Positions 34,039-43,189 of a stretch of DNA of 64,000 bases are shown in pieces. Numbering within the stretch: the first letter of the stretch is position 1; the number at the start of each line of letters is the position of its first letter. The notes below the pieces were generated by a model. That model saw only the letters and a list, made by a program, of their open reading frames with translations. It was not told where the DNA came from and did no database searches. This DNA comes from an uncultured Acidimicrobiales bacterium (GTDB lineage Bacteria; Actinomycetota; Acidimicrobiia; Acidimicrobiales; SHLQ01). The stretch covers positions 1 to 64,000 of the forward strand of contig CALJDK010000036.1 in the NCBI GenBank assembly GCA_938023735.1. Direction: 5' to 3'. Both the position numbers and the translations under genes were made by a program.

Positions 34039-35241
34039 GTGCAGCTGTACGACACCACCGCTCAAGCCATCGTCGCATTCGAACCAGGACCGATCGCCCG
34101 AATCTACGTGTGTGGCATTACGCCGTATGACTCGACCCATCTCGGGCATGCGATGACCTACCTAACGATCGATCTCATCGTCCGCCGACTCGAAGATCTC
34201 GGCCACGAGGTTCAGATGGTCCGCAACGTCACCGATGTCGACGATTCGATTCTTCCGAAGGCTCGAGAGCTGGGTATCGACTTTCTCGAACTGGCCGACC
34301 GCGAGATGAAACGGTTCCACGGCGACCTCGAGGCCCTCGAAGCCCGACCTGCGTTCGCCGAACCTCGCGCCACCGAATCCATCGACGCCATGATCGAGCT
34401 GATCTCGGCGCTCGACGCGAACGGCCAGATCTACACGGTTGAGGGCATCACCTACTTCGACGTGTCCACGTTCCCCGACTTCGGGAAGTTGTCGCATTAC
34501 TCCCCCGAGCAGATGGTGGAGTTTGCGCGCGAACGTGGTGGCACTCCCGACGATCCCCGCCAGAAAAACCCGCTCGACTTTATCTTGTGGCAACCATCGG
34601 CCGACGACGAACCATCGTGGGATTCGCCCTGGGGCGCCGGCCGACCCGGCTGGCACATCGAGTGTTCGGCCATGTCGTGGGCACAGTTCGGCCAACCACT
34701 CGACCTGCATGCCGGCGGCGACGACCTCATCTTCCCGCACCACGAGTGCGAGATCGCCCAGAGCGAAAGCGCCTATGGGGCACCATTCGCTCGCCACTGG
34801 CTTCACGGCGGCATGGTTGCCTACGAGGGAACCAAGATGTCGAAATCGCTCGGCAACCTCGTTTTCGTGAGCGAACTTCGCGAGAACCACGACCCTCGGG
34901 CCATTCGGTTGGCGCTTCTAGCCCACCACTACCGGGCCGGTTTCGAGTGGTTCGACAACTTCATCGACGATGGTGACGAACGGCTAGCCCGACTCCTTGG
35001 TGCCGTCGATTCAACCGGTGGGCCCGATCCAGCACCGTTCCTCGAACGGGTTCGGGCTGCAATCGATAACGATCTCGACACTGCCACCGCTCGCGACGTG
35101 CTCGACGAGTTGGCCATGGCCATCCTCGCCGACGACTCATCCGACGACAGCGCTTCCAACGACGAGGCATCAGACGACGCCGCTCCGGCTGCTGGTCTTG
35201 TGAAAGCGGCAGGCATTCTCGGCATCAATCTGGCGAAGTAA
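34039..35241 (+). CDS. mshC: Mycothiol cysteine ligase MshC
   Basis: MshC joins L-cysteine to GlcN-Ins in mycothiol synthesis using ATP, and evolved from cysteinyl-tRNA synthetase. The 400-residue GTG-initiated product has the class I adenylation motifs (YVCGITPYDSTHLGHA with a HIGH-like [12 protein letters not shown] at about 266-273) and zinc ligand residues (C of YVCGIT, HIECS, HHECE). The GITPYD and TYLTIDL versions are those of MshC rather than CysS, and the anticodon-binding C-terminus is missing, which explains the shorter length. The acidic low-complexity stretch near the end (DDSSDDSASNDEASDD) is odd. cysS follows 58 nt downstream. Confidence 0.92.
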   Translation: MQLYDTTAQAIVAFEPGPIARIYVCGITPYDSTHLGHAMTYLTIDLIVRRLEDLGHEVQMVRNVTDVDDSILPKARELGIDFLELADREMKRFHGDLEALEARPAFAEPRATESIDAMIELISALDANGQIYTVEGITYFDVSTFPDFGKLSHYSPEQMVEFARERGGTPDDPRQKNPLDFILWQPSADDEPSWDSPWGAGRPGWHIECSAMSWAQFGQPLDLHAGGDDLIFPHHECEIAQSESAYGAPFARHWLHGGMVAYEGTKMSKSLGNLVFVSELRENHDPRAIRLALLAHHYRAGFEWFDNFIDDGDERLARLLGAVDSTGGPDPAPFLERVRAAIDNDLDTATARDVLDELAMAILADDSSDDSASNDEASDDAAPAAGLVKAAGILGINLAK

Positions 35242-35287
35242 CCCCCAACGCTCGCGTAAAGCTGGGCCGGGTTGCCCGCTCCGGCTC

Positions 35288-35293
35288 TATCCT
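35288..35293 (+). promoter_or_regulatory. -10 element of a leaderless promoter for cysS
   Basis: TATCCT is followed by six bases and then the GTG start of cysS, mirroring the arrangement at mshC. Confidence 0.55.
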
Positions 35294-35299
35294 GATCGG

Positions 35300-36691
35300 G
35301 TGATCAGGTTCTACGACACCCTCTCCGCCCAAAAACGCGACTTCGAGCCGCGCATCGATGGTGAGGTGTCGATCTACGCATGCGGTCCAACGGTGTATGA
35401 CCACCCTCATCTCGGCCACGCCCGAACCGCGCTCACGTACGACATCGTGGTCCGCTATCTGCGGTGGCGGGGCCTGAAGGTCACGTACGTGGCCAACATC
35501 ACCGATATCGATGACAACATCATTGCCCGAGCCCAACGCGAGGGATCCACCGAACCCGAGATCGCCGCCACCTACGAGGCGTCCTACATCGAACAGCTCG
35601 ACCGGTTGTCCATCATTCACCCCGACCAGCGGACCCACGCCACCGAGTTCGTCGCCGAGATGATCAGCACCATCGAGACGCTGCTCGAACGGAACATGGC
35701 GTACGTGCTCGACAGCGGCGTGTACTTCGATGTCAGCGAACTCGACGACTATGGCGCCCTGGTTCATCGCACGGTCGACGACCTTCGCGAAGGCGCCGGC
35801 GCTCGGGTCGAGGTCGATGAAGACAAAGACGACCCCCTCGACTTCGCTCTGTGGAAAGCCGCGAAGCCGGGCGAACCGACCTGGGAGTCTCCTTGGGGTC
35901 CTGGTCGCCCCGGCTGGCACATCGAGTGTGTTGCGATGTCGCTTGGCATTCTTGGGCCAGACTTCGATATTCACGGAGGCGGTTCGGACCTGGCGTTTCC
36001 TCACCACGAGAACGAACGGGCCGAGGCCGTGGGCACCGGCGTGCCTTTTGCCCGCAACTGGCTTCACAGCGCCATGGTTAATGTTGGTGGCGAAAAGATG
36101 TCGAAGTCGTTGGGCAACTTCACCACCCTCGCTGACTTTCTCGACGCGTATGACCCTCGGGTTCTACGTCTGCTGATGCTCCAAACGCACTATCGCAAAA
36201 CGATGGAGATCAACGCCGAAGCGCTCGACTCCACCGCACAAGCCTTGGCCCGCTTCGATGCGCTCGATCGCAATGCCGAGTCGGCTGGCGTGGCGAGCGC
36301 CGATCCCGACCAGACCATTCTCGATGAGTTCATCGCTTCGATGAACGATGACCTGGGCACACCAAAGGCTCTCGCCACCATCTTCGAAACACTTCGGGCT
36401 TCCAACGCGGCCATCTCGGCTGGCGATCTCCCGCTCGCGGCGACACTGAAAGCGACGGTTGATGAGCTTCGTTCGGTGCTAGGTATCGACGCCGCCTCCA
36501 CCGTTGCCGCCGATGCCGACGACGACGCTGACGCCGCCATCGATGCCTTGGTGGCCGAGCGCGACCAAGCCCGAGCAGCAAAGGACTTCGCTACCAGCGA
36601 CCGGATCCGCGACCAACTCGCCGCCGACGGCATCGTCATCGAAGACAAACCAACCGGAAGCACCTGGCATCGCAGCAAAACGCTCAAATGA
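35300..36691 (+). CDS. cysS: Cysteinyl-tRNA synthetase
   Basis: This 463-residue class I aminoacyl-tRNA synthetase charges tRNA-Cys. It has HLGH in [17 protein letters not shown] at about 266-273, zinc ligands C28 (YACGPT), the Cys of HIECVA and the His/Glu of HHENE, and a full C-terminal anticodon-recognition region ending with [30 protein letters not shown] short alanine/aspartate-rich insert ([10 protein letters not shown]) lies near residue 405. It is GTG-initiated with its own leaderless promoter. Immediately after the stop the repeat cluster begins. Confidence 0.95.
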   Translation: MIRFYDTLSAQKRDFEPRIDGEVSIYACGPTVYDHPHLGHARTALTYDIVVRYLRWRGLKVTYVANITDIDDNIIARAQREGSTEPEIAATYEASYIEQLDRLSIIHPDQRTHATEFVAEMISTIETLLERNMAYVLDSGVYFDVSELDDYGALVHRTVDDLREGAGARVEVDEDKDDPLDFALWKAAKPGEPTWESPWGPGRPGWHIECVAMSLGILGPDFDIHGGGSDLAFPHHENERAEAVGTGVPFARNWLHSAMVNVGGEKMSKSLGNFTTLADFLDAYDPRVLRLLMLQTHYRKTMEINAEALDSTAQALARFDALDRNAESAGVASADPDQTILDEFIASMNDDLGTPKALATIFETLRASNAAISAGDLPLAATLKATVDELRSVLGIDAASTVAADADDDADAAIDALVAERDQARAAKDFATSDRIRDQLAADGIVIEDKPTGSTWHRSKTLK

Positions 36692-36815
36692 ACTTTTGTA
36701 CCTGGCACCAAAACCCCCCAAAGGTGCCAGGTACCTAATAGCCCAGTGGTGCCAGGTACCTTTCGCCTGCCAGGTTCCAGGTACCCTGCGCCAAAAAGGT
36801 TCCAGGCACTGGGCT
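36692..36815 (+). repeat. GGTGCCAGGTACC-type repeat cluster, copy 1
   Basis: At least three close copies of GTACCTGGCACC or its complement GGTGCCAGGTACC (36698, 36723, 36748) plus two degenerate forms (near 36771 and 36797) fill the cysS-hydroxylase gap. The first two face each other, giving a strong hairpin (CTTTTGTACCTGGCACC against GGTGCCAGGTACC). A nearly identical unit recurs inverted at about 51.6 kb. It may end transcription of cysS. Confidence 0.85.
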
Positions 36816-36844
36816 CTCCACTGGGTCCTTCAGGCTGGTCGCGG

Positions 36845-36850
36845 TAGGGT
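36845..36850 (+). promoter_or_regulatory. -10 element of a leaderless promoter for the molybdenum hydroxylase gene
   Basis: TAGGGT is followed by six bases and then ATG. Confidence 0.5.
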
Positions 36851-36856
36851 CCTGAG

Positions 36857-39127
36857 ATGTCTGCCACTGCATCTGCGTCCACATCAATTCTTGGAAACCC
36901 GGTTGTTCGGCGAGAGGACCCGGCGTTGCTGCGAGGCGAAGGCGTGTACGTCGCCAACCGTCCGCTCGAAAACCCTGCCCACCTGTTCTTTGTGCGGTCC
37001 ACGGTCGCTCACGCCAAGATCGTCGGTCTCGACGTGTCCGAGGCCAAGACGATGCCCGGCGTCATCGACGTTCTCACCAACGCCGACCTGGGGCTCGCGC
37101 CGCTGCCACCCAACCCACCCTTCTACCCGGCCGAAACCGCCCGTCCGGTGCTTGCAGACGGTGTGGTTCGATTCGTTGGCGAACCAATCGCCATCGTGCT
37201 CGCCGACTCGGTGTACCAAGCCGCAGACGCAGCCGAGATGGTGTTTGTCGACTACGACTTCGACGACGCAATCGTTGCACCATCCAGTTCCACTGGCTCA
37301 CCGGCCCTCTTCCCGGGAACCGAATCGAATGCGGTGTTCGGGCTGCCCCCGATGGAGGCCGACTTCTCCGGTTGCGACGTGGTGGTCGAAGCAGAGATCG
37401 TGAATCAAAAGGTGGCACCCGCGCCCATTGAAAATCGAGCGGCTGCCGCAGAGATCGTCGATGGACGTTTGACGTTCTACACCTCGGCTCAAGGCTCACA
37501 CCCCGCCAAGGAAGCCATCGGAAAGGTGCTCGGCCTCGACGCCGACGACATTCGAGTGGTGGTGGGCGATGTCGGCGGCGGCTTCGGAGCAAAGGGCGGC
37601 GCCTCGCCCGAAGAGCTCCTCACGGCTGCGGTGGCCCATCGCCTGCAGCGGCCAGCAATCTGGGAAGAGACCCGTACCGAAAACATGACCAACATGGGCC
37701 ACAGCCGGGCCCAGCACCAGACCATCACCATCGGCGGCGATCGCGACGGAAACATCACCGCCTACAAGCTCGGCATCCTCGCCGATGCCGGCGCCTACCC
37801 CGCCCTCGGCGGCGTTCTGCAGGTGTTTACCCAAATGATGGTGAGCGGCACCTATACCGCCACGAACATCGGATTCGAATCGAGCGCCGTACTCACGAAC
37901 ACCACGCCAACAGGTGCCTACCGCGGTGCCGGACGACCCGAAGCCACCGCGGCCATCGAGCGTGCGGTCGACATGTTTGCGGCCGAAATCGGCATGGATC
38001 CGGTAGACGTGCGACGCAAAAACCTCATCGCCCCCGAAGCGTTCCCGTACACCACACCAACCGGCAAGGTGTACGACAGCGGCGCGTACGCCGACGCTCT
38101 CGACAAGCTGGTTGAGGTATCTGACTATGCGGCTCTGCGAGCCGAGCAGCAACGACGCCGCGACGCCGGCGACTCCATGCTCTTGGGCCTCGGCGTTTCC
38201 AGCTACGTCGAAATTACCGCCCCGATGGGCGGCAAGGATTATGGCGAAGTTCGACTCCTCGACGACGGCAGCATCCTGGCTATCACCGGCTCAACGCCCT
38301 ACGGCCAAGGCCACCTCACCGCCTGGGCGCAGATCATCTCCGAACGAACCGGCGTTCCGATGGACCGGATTGAGGTGCAGTTCGGCGATACCGACATCGT
38401 GCCCGAAGGCGGAATCACCGGCGGTTCACGTTCGGCACAACTTGCCGGATCGGCCATGAGTAACGCCTCGAACCAGTTGGTGACTGCGGCGATGCAACTG
38501 GCTGCGGACCGACTCGAAGCCAACGTGGACGACATTGTGCTCGACCGAGAGAACGCCGTATTTCATGTGGCAGGAACGCCAGCCGTGTCGGTTGATTGGA
38601 CCACGATCGCCGAGTCGGCATCCACCGCCGACCAGGTGCTGACCTTTGTCTCCGACCTGGCCGAGCAAGAGCCAACGTTTCCCTTCGGCGCCCATCTGGC
38701 CGTGGTCGAGGTGGACTCCGAGACTGGCCATGTGGTGCTCGACCGGCTTATCGCTGTCGACGACGCAGGCACGCTCATCAACCCGATGCTCGCCGCCGGA
38801 CAGGTGCACGGCGGCTTGGCCCAGGGCGCCTCGCAAGCCCTGTACGAAGAGGTGCTGTACGACGACGATGGCAACCCTCTCACCACGAACTTCATGGACT
38901 ACGCCATCCCGAGCGCCGCCGAGTTTCCAAGCTTTGAGCGTCATGTGATGGAGACGCCCACCCCGTTCAACGAGTTGGGTGCCAAGGGCATCGGCGAGTC
39001 CGGAACCATCGGAGCGACGCCAGCGGTGCAGAACGCGGTCGTCGACGCGCTCGGACACCTCGGCGTGCGCCATATTGACATGCCGTGCACGCCGCTGCGG
39101 GTGTGGGACGCCATCCAAAACGCCTAG
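36857..39127 (+). CDS. Molybdenum hydroxylase large subunit (xanthine/CO dehydrogenase-like, orphan)
   Basis: The 756-residue protein is a complete molybdopterin-binding large subunit of the xanthine oxidase family. Landmarks are VRREDPALLRGEGVYVAN near the N-terminus, GDVGGGFGAKGG, NTTPTGAYRGAGRPEA (the active-site loop) and GIGESGTIGATPAVQNAV with the catalytic glutamate. The loop AYRGAGRPE lacks the AYXCSFR motif of form I CO dehydrogenase, so this is a form II or other hydroxylase of unknown substrate (purine, aldehyde or N-heterocycle). Neither the iron-sulphur nor the FAD subunit is next to it, which is unusual; they may be encoded elsewhere. A leaderless promoter precedes it. Confidence 0.88.
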   Translation: MSATASASTSILGNPVVRREDPALLRGEGVYVANRPLENPAHLFFVRSTVAHAKIVGLDVSEAKTMPGVIDVLTNADLGLAPLPPNPPFYPAETARPVLADGVVRFVGEPIAIVLADSVYQAADAAEMVFVDYDFDDAIVAPSSSTGSPALFPGTESNAVFGLPPMEADFSGCDVVVEAEIVNQKVAPAPIENRAAAAEIVDGRLTFYTSAQGSHPAKEAIGKVLGLDADDIRVVVGDVGGGFGAKGGASPEELLTAAVAHRLQRPAIWEETRTENMTNMGHSRAQHQTITIGGDRDGNITAYKLGILADAGAYPALGGVLQVFTQMMVSGTYTATNIGFESSAVLTNTTPTGAYRGAGRPEATAAIERAVDMFAAEIGMDPVDVRRKNLIAPEAFPYTTPTGKVYDSGAYADALDKLVEVSDYAALRAEQQRRRDAGDSMLLGLGVSSYVEITAPMGGKDYGEVRLLDDGSILAITGSTPYGQGHLTAWAQIISERTGVPMDRIEVQFGDTDIVPEGGITGGSRSAQLAGSAMSNASNQLVTAAMQLAADRLEANVDDIVLDRENAVFHVAGTPAVSVDWTTIAESASTADQVLTFVSDLAEQEPTFPFGAHLAVVEVDSETGHVVLDRLIAVDDAGTLINPMLAAGQVHGGLAQGASQALYEEVLYDDDGNPLTTNFMDYAIPSAAEFPSFERHVMETPTPFNELGAKGIGESGTIGATPAVQNAVVDALGHLGVRHIDMPCTPLRVWDAIQNA

Positions 39128-39178
39128 GGCTTCCGCGACCCGACCACGGCAACCCAGCCAGAGCTACCCGTTCGGCCG

Positions 39179-40714
39179 CTATTCGGTGACGGCGTAGAAG
39201 TGCCCCTCGCGCGTGCCAACGTAGATCCAGTTGTCCCAGACCGCAGGAGTCGACTCGATACATCCGCCGCCGCCGAGCCGAATCTGCCAAAGCTCGGGCG
39301 GCTTCACTGCCGTATCGGTTACGTCGAACGCATGGAGTTGGCCGATGCAGTCGCCGATGATGAGCGTGTCGTCGACCACCACGGGTGATTGCCAGGTAGG
39401 GCCTTGGAGTTTTATGAACCAGCGCTCGTCGCCGGTCATACGGTCGAGACCGATGATCTTGCCTTCGTCGGTCGACACGATAAGCAGGTCCTCGTAGAGC
39501 GCCGGGGTACCCCACACTCCCGAATTGAGATACGGACGTTCGCTGACCCCCCACACCAGCGGGTCGTCGGGGTTCGACGGGTCGAGCTTCAGGATCTGAC
39601 CAATCTCTTGGGACCGGCCGGTGCCTCGTTCGTATTCGACGCCCACGTACAGCATTCCCTGTTCGTCGATAACGATCGAGGCGTCGATATCGTCGCCGGC
39701 CCAGTAGCGGAACACGCGCTCCACCGGACCACCGCTCTTCAGCTGCGACAAATCCCAGCCCTGCACAAGGCCGCCCGAGTTCGCGAAGTACATCGTGTCG
39801 CCCGAAATCGCGACCGAGTTCTCGATCGATACATTTCCGCCGACCCGGTTGATGAGATCTTCGTCCCAGCCCGGGGCGTTAAAAACAAGCTCGGGATCGA
39901 CCGTGACAAAACCGTCGGCGTCGTACCCACGGTTGAGTTTCACCACATGGATCTGTGAGTTTTCGCCGCCTTCAAAGAGGTAGTCGTCGATGACCAGGGC
40001 GGCGCCATCCCAATCGTTGTTCCAGCGGGTTGGCGATACGGCGTCGGCCGAAAGCTTCCATAGCTCAACCGGCTCGTCACGATCGATGGCGATGGCTCGG
40101 AAGAAGTTGTCGCGGGAGCCGGTGTACACGATCGGAAATCCATCGGGGTCGACGGTGACCGAACCTTTGATGATGTCGCCCACCGGGAAGTCGGGCAGGA
40201 TCCGCTCGCCCGTGTAGGCGTCGAGAAAGTGAACTTTCGCGGCATAGGAACCGAACACGACCCATCGTCGGCCTTCGCGTTCGAACACCGACGGCTGCCC
40301 GGTCCAACCGCTGCCACACCACTCTATCGACTTGCCGCCTACCGTTGATTGGGAGCAGAGTCGGCCACTTTCGGGGAACCGCCAGCCAAGGTCGGGCGAC
40401 TCAGGTACCGGCCCCTTTCCGTAGTAGCTCCGGGTGGGCGAGCCGCGGAAGGTAAGCAGCCCCTCGACGGTGTTGCCCCACGGTTCACCGGTAGAAAGCG
40501 GGTCGACCCAGCCATCGAACGGCGGGCGGGTAGTCGTGGTCGGAACCACGGTGGTCGTGGTGGTGGGCGGCGGAGCGACCGTGGTGGTTGTAGTGGTTAG
40601 CGCGACCTCGGTGCCGAAGCCGCCTGCCGGTGGAAACAACAGGCTCAGCACGGCGGCCACCGCAAGGACAACGAATGCCCCTATCCCCAGACCGGCTAGC
40701 CGCCCACTGCTCAT
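39179..40714 (-). CDS. Membrane-anchored PQQ-type beta-propeller protein
   Basis: One N-terminal transmembrane anchor (about 9-29) leads to a Thr/Pro linker (TTTTTTVAPPPTTTTT) and a domain of about 430 residues built from repeated propeller blades, recognised by recurring D-tg-r segments (AYTGERILPDF, DRMTGDERWFIK) and W/G strands (GTPALYEDLLIVSTDEGKIIGLD). It resembles PQQ-enzyme-like or BamB-like repeats but has no evident PQQ ligands, so binding or scaffolding outside the membrane is more likely than catalysis. A GTG one codon upstream is an alternative start. Length is 511 residues. No partner gene is apparent. Confidence 0.75.
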   Translation of the reverse strand: MSSGRLAGLGIGAFVVLAVAAVLSLLFPPAGGFGTEVALTTTTTTVAPPPTTTTTVVPTTTTRPPFDGWVDPLSTGEPWGNTVEGLLTFRGSPTRSYYGKGPVPESPDLGWRFPESGRLCSQSTVGGKSIEWCGSGWTGQPSVFEREGRRWVVFGSYAAKVHFLDAYTGERILPDFPVGDIIKGSVTVDPDGFPIVYTGSRDNFFRAIAIDRDEPVELWKLSADAVSPTRWNNDWDGAALVIDDYLFEGGENSQIHVVKLNRGYDADGFVTVDPELVFNAPGWDEDLINRVGGNVSIENSVAISGDTMYFANSGGLVQGWDLSQLKSGGPVERVFRYWAGDDIDASIVIDEQGMLYVGVEYERGTGRSQEIGQILKLDPSNPDDPLVWGVSERPYLNSGVWGTPALYEDLLIVSTDEGKIIGLDRMTGDERWFIKLQGPTWQSPVVVDDTLIIGDCIGQLHAFDVTDTAVKPPELWQIRLGGGGCIESTPAVWDNWIYVGTREGHFYAVTE

Positions 40715-40756
40715 CACGACATGTTTACATGGTTCGGCGCAACAACTGGTGGTCGA

Positions 40757-41299
40757 CTACCGGGGTGGGAGGAAACCACGGGCGTGGCCGCGAAGAAACC
40801 CGTCAAAAGGCGCAGCGAGAATTGCTGGGGTCACCGAAGCCGATGCCGCCCCGCCAGCCGATCCGGTTCGAGGCGCCGACGAGTCAGCGTCGGTGCCAGC
40901 AGCTTCAGACGGGGGCGTCGGTTGCTCTTCGTCACTTCGCTCAAGCCACGACTGACGCCGCTTGGGACGAGAGTCAGACTCGGGGCCTTGGAACGCCCGG
41001 TTGAGTAGTCCGCCTTCGGGGGCAGACGGGCGGCGCGGCACCGTCGCCTCGTCGGAGGTATCGACCCGCTCGCCACGGGGTGTGGGAAGCGCTGACTTTT
41101 CGGCAGGTGCATGAGATCGCTCGTCGGCCAGCGTCCATCCCATTGGGACGGTGAGGCGGCCAACATGGGTCTCGCACAGCCCGATGGTGAACGCCGAATC
41201 AGAATCGACATTGCGGAGTCGAACAACCAGGTTCTCTCGGTCGAAGGACGCCAACGCTGCGGTTTCTCGCCCACAGCCAGCTCGAACGCAGACAGTCAC
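40757..41299 (-). CDS. DUF3499 family actinobacterial protein
   Basis: The 180-residue protein begins with the DUF3499 pattern: CVRAGCGRETAALASFD, then GLCETHVGRLTVPMGW, in which two cysteines of the first block and C/H of the second probably bind metal. The remainder is a disordered, charged, proline/arginine-rich tail. DUF3499 is confined to actinobacteria and has no known function. It is GTG-initiated with TACCGT seven nt upstream, and shares a divergent gap with the OmpA-domain gene. Confidence 0.8.
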   Translation of the reverse strand: MTVCVRAGCGRETAALASFDRENLVVRLRNVDSDSAFTIGLCETHVGRLTVPMGWTLADERSHAPAEKSALPTPRGERVDTSDEATVPRRPSAPEGGLLNRAFQGPESDSRPKRRQSWLERSDEEQPTPPSEAAGTDADSSAPRTGSAGGAASASVTPAILAAPFDGFLRGHARGFLPPR

Positions 41300-41306
41300 A
41301 AACTAA

Positions 41307-41312
41307 ACGGTA
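41307..41312 (-). promoter_or_regulatory. -10 element of a leaderless promoter for DUF3499
   Basis: On the complement, TACCGT is followed by seven bases and then the GTG start. Confidence 0.45.
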
Positions 41313-41406
41313 CTTCCCAGACCTCTGAACAGGGAGGATACCCTACCAAACAACGGTGTGATGCACACTCAAATATACTGAAATACGTTTCTGGGGTTTC
41401 CTGATC

Positions 41407-41412
41407 TACACT
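41407..41412 (+). promoter_or_regulatory. -10 element of a leaderless promoter for the OmpA-domain gene
   Basis: TACACT is followed by six bases and then ATG. A second TATACT hexamer lies upstream (41374-41379), so two start points are possible. Confidence 0.5.
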
Positions 41413-41418
41413 GTTTTC

Positions 41419-42387
41419 ATGCCCGAGGCCCCCGATCTCAAACCCAGTGGCTTCCGACAAGTACCCGGCTCATTCGAGCCGCTCCCCACCCAAGTCGAAC
41501 CACTCTCTGCGACTTCCTCGCGCACCGAAATCCCCAGCGCCGCTCCCGATGTCGGATTCCGGACAACGCCGAACTCGGGTCGTCGGCCACTGGTACTGGC
41601 CATCGGCGTAGGGCTGTTTCTGCTACTCGCGGCGATCACCTCGATCGTGGCGATTCCTGCAATCGAAGATCATCTGCAGACCGAGGCGCTCGAACGCCTC
41701 GAGGAGGCCGGGATCCAAGGCGCCATGGTCGAGCTCGATGGTCGCACCGCTACTATCAGCGGACTTTCCGGAGCCGACGCCGAAGAAGCCGAACGAATCC
41801 TTGATGGCGAATGGGGAATCCGCGACGCGAAACTCGCCGACGACGGCGACCCTCAGCCAGTGGTGGTTCCCGACGACACCGTCGCACCTCCCGGCACTTC
41901 GGCGCCACCGGGTACTGAGCCGGAAGACCAGGTCGACCCAGCCGACGAATCCGAGCCGGAAGTTGAAGCCGAAGAACCCGCCCCCGACGAACCTGCAACC
42001 GTGGTGCCCGAGGGCGGACCAAACCTCGACGACGAACTCGCCGATATCGAGCAGCGCTTCAACGCCAACGGAGCGTTCGCTCCGGGCTCGGCCGAACTCA
42101 CCGCTGATGCGACCACGATTCTCGACGACGCATTGGAAGTTCTCGATGAGTTTCCCGAAGCCACCGTTCAGATCGAAGGACACACCGACGACGAAGGCGA
42201 GCTGCTCGATAATCTGCTCCTTAGTCAGGCCCGCGCCGACGCCGTCGCCGACTACCTCGTCACCGAAGGGGTTGCCCCCGAGCGACTTGTCGCAGTCGGA
42301 CTTGGCGAGAACAACCCCATAGCCGACAACGCTACGGCGGCCGGCCGGGCCATGAACCGCCGCACCGAGTTCGCGGCGCTGCGTTAA
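41419..42387 (+). CDS. Membrane-anchored OmpA-domain protein
   Basis: The 322-residue protein has a cytoplasmic head of about 55 residues, one membrane helix (about 57-80: PLVLAIGVGLFLLLAAITSIVAIP), and a BON-like segment (about 85-130: LERLEEAGIQGAMVELDGRTATISG). An acidic Pro/Glu linker follows, then a C-terminal OmpA peptidoglycan-binding domain (about 225-322) with VQIEGHTDDEGELLDNLLLSQARADAVADYL and GENNPIADNATAAGRAMNRRTEF. It would tether the membrane to peptidoglycan. The BON-plus-OmpA arrangement resembles mycobacterial ArfA/OmpATb (inference from layout). Confidence 0.85.
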   Translation: MPEAPDLKPSGFRQVPGSFEPLPTQVEPLSATSSRTEIPSAAPDVGFRTTPNSGRRPLVLAIGVGLFLLLAAITSIVAIPAIEDHLQTEALERLEEAGIQGAMVELDGRTATISGLSGADAEEAERILDGEWGIRDAKLADDGDPQPVVVPDDTVAPPGTSAPPGTEPEDQVDPADESEPEVEAEEPAPDEPATVVPEGGPNLDDELADIEQRFNANGAFAPGSAELTADATTILDDALEVLDEFPEATVQIEGHTDDEGELLDNLLLSQARADAVADYLVTEGVAPERLVAVGLGENNPIADNATAAGRAMNRRTEFAALR

Positions 42388-42417
42388 GCCGAAGGGCCGC
42401 CAACCCAAGGACTTCGG

Positions 42418-42423
42418 TAATGT
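42418..42423 (+). promoter_or_regulatory. -10 element of a leaderless promoter for the HAD hydrolase gene
   Basis: TAATGT is followed by seven bases and then ATG. Confidence 0.45.
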
Positions 42424-42430
42424 CGCGCTG

Positions 42431-43189
42431 ATGAACGCACGCTCTGATCAACTTGTGGTGGCGCTTGATGCTGACGACACCCTTTGGGCAAACGAAGACA
42501 ACTTTCAGCAAGCCGAGGTCGAGTACGTCGACCTCATACATCCCTACTGCCGCGAACGGTCGCGCGAGGATGTTTCGGCGGTGCTGTTCGAGATCCAGCG
42601 AAACCATCTCGATATTTATGGCGTTGGCGTGAAGTGCTTCACCTTGTCGATGGTGGAAGCGGCCACGGTGCTGAGCGACGGCGCGGTGAGCACTGCCGAC
42701 ATCAACAACATTCTCGAGATCGGCAAAGGGCTGCTACGAGAACCGGTCCACCTGCTGGCCGGCGTCGAGGATTCGGTGACCGAACTGGCCGCCAATTACC
42801 GGTTGCTGTTGGTCACCAAGGGCGAACTCTCGCACCAGAATGCCAAGATCGATCAGTGTGGCCTTAAGCACCATTTCGAATCGACCCATGTGTTGGTGCG
42901 AAAGTCGGTCGACGACTACCAAGACCTGCTCGCCCTAAAGGGCATCGACCCAACCCGGTTTGTGATGGTGGGCAACTCGCTGAAATCTGACGTTCTGCCG
43001 GTGATCAAACTCGGCGGCATCGGGATTCATATCCCGTACCAGCTGCTGTGGAAGGCTGAAGAGATCACCCCGCCGAAGAATCTTGACGTGCCCACACTCG
43101 CCAATCTGGCCGAGGTTCTCCCCTTTCTCCAGAGCAACCCGAGCACAGCATCAACACAACTCACTCCCGAAGCCGGTACCCCATCATGA
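42431..43189 (+). CDS. HAD superfamily hydrolase
   Basis: The 252-residue protein has HAD motif I VALDADDTLWANE (nucleophile Asp followed by acid Asp two residues on), motif II in LLLVTKG, and motif III/IV MVGNSLKSDVLPVIKLG. A helical cap lies between motifs I and II. A phosphatase acting on a small metabolite is expected; the substrate is unknown. It overlaps the next gene by 4 nt (ATGA), so they form a two-gene unit. Confidence 0.88.
   Translation: MNARSDQLVVALDADDTLWANEDNFQQAEVEYVDLIHPYCRERSREDVSAVLFEIQRNHLDIYGVGVKCFTLSMVEAATVLSDGAVSTADINNILEIGKGLLREPVHLLAGVEDSVTELAANYRLLLVTKGELSHQNAKIDQCGLKHHFESTHVLVRKSVDDYQDLLALKGIDPTRFVMVGNSLKSDVLPVIKLGGIGIHIPYQLLWKAEEITPPKNLDVPTLANLAEVLPFLQSNPSTASTQLTPEAGTPS

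Noticed and set aside
36692-36815. CRISPR-like array
   Set aside because: Copies are short, palindromic, irregularly spaced and without unique spacers or cas genes; they fit a REP-like element.
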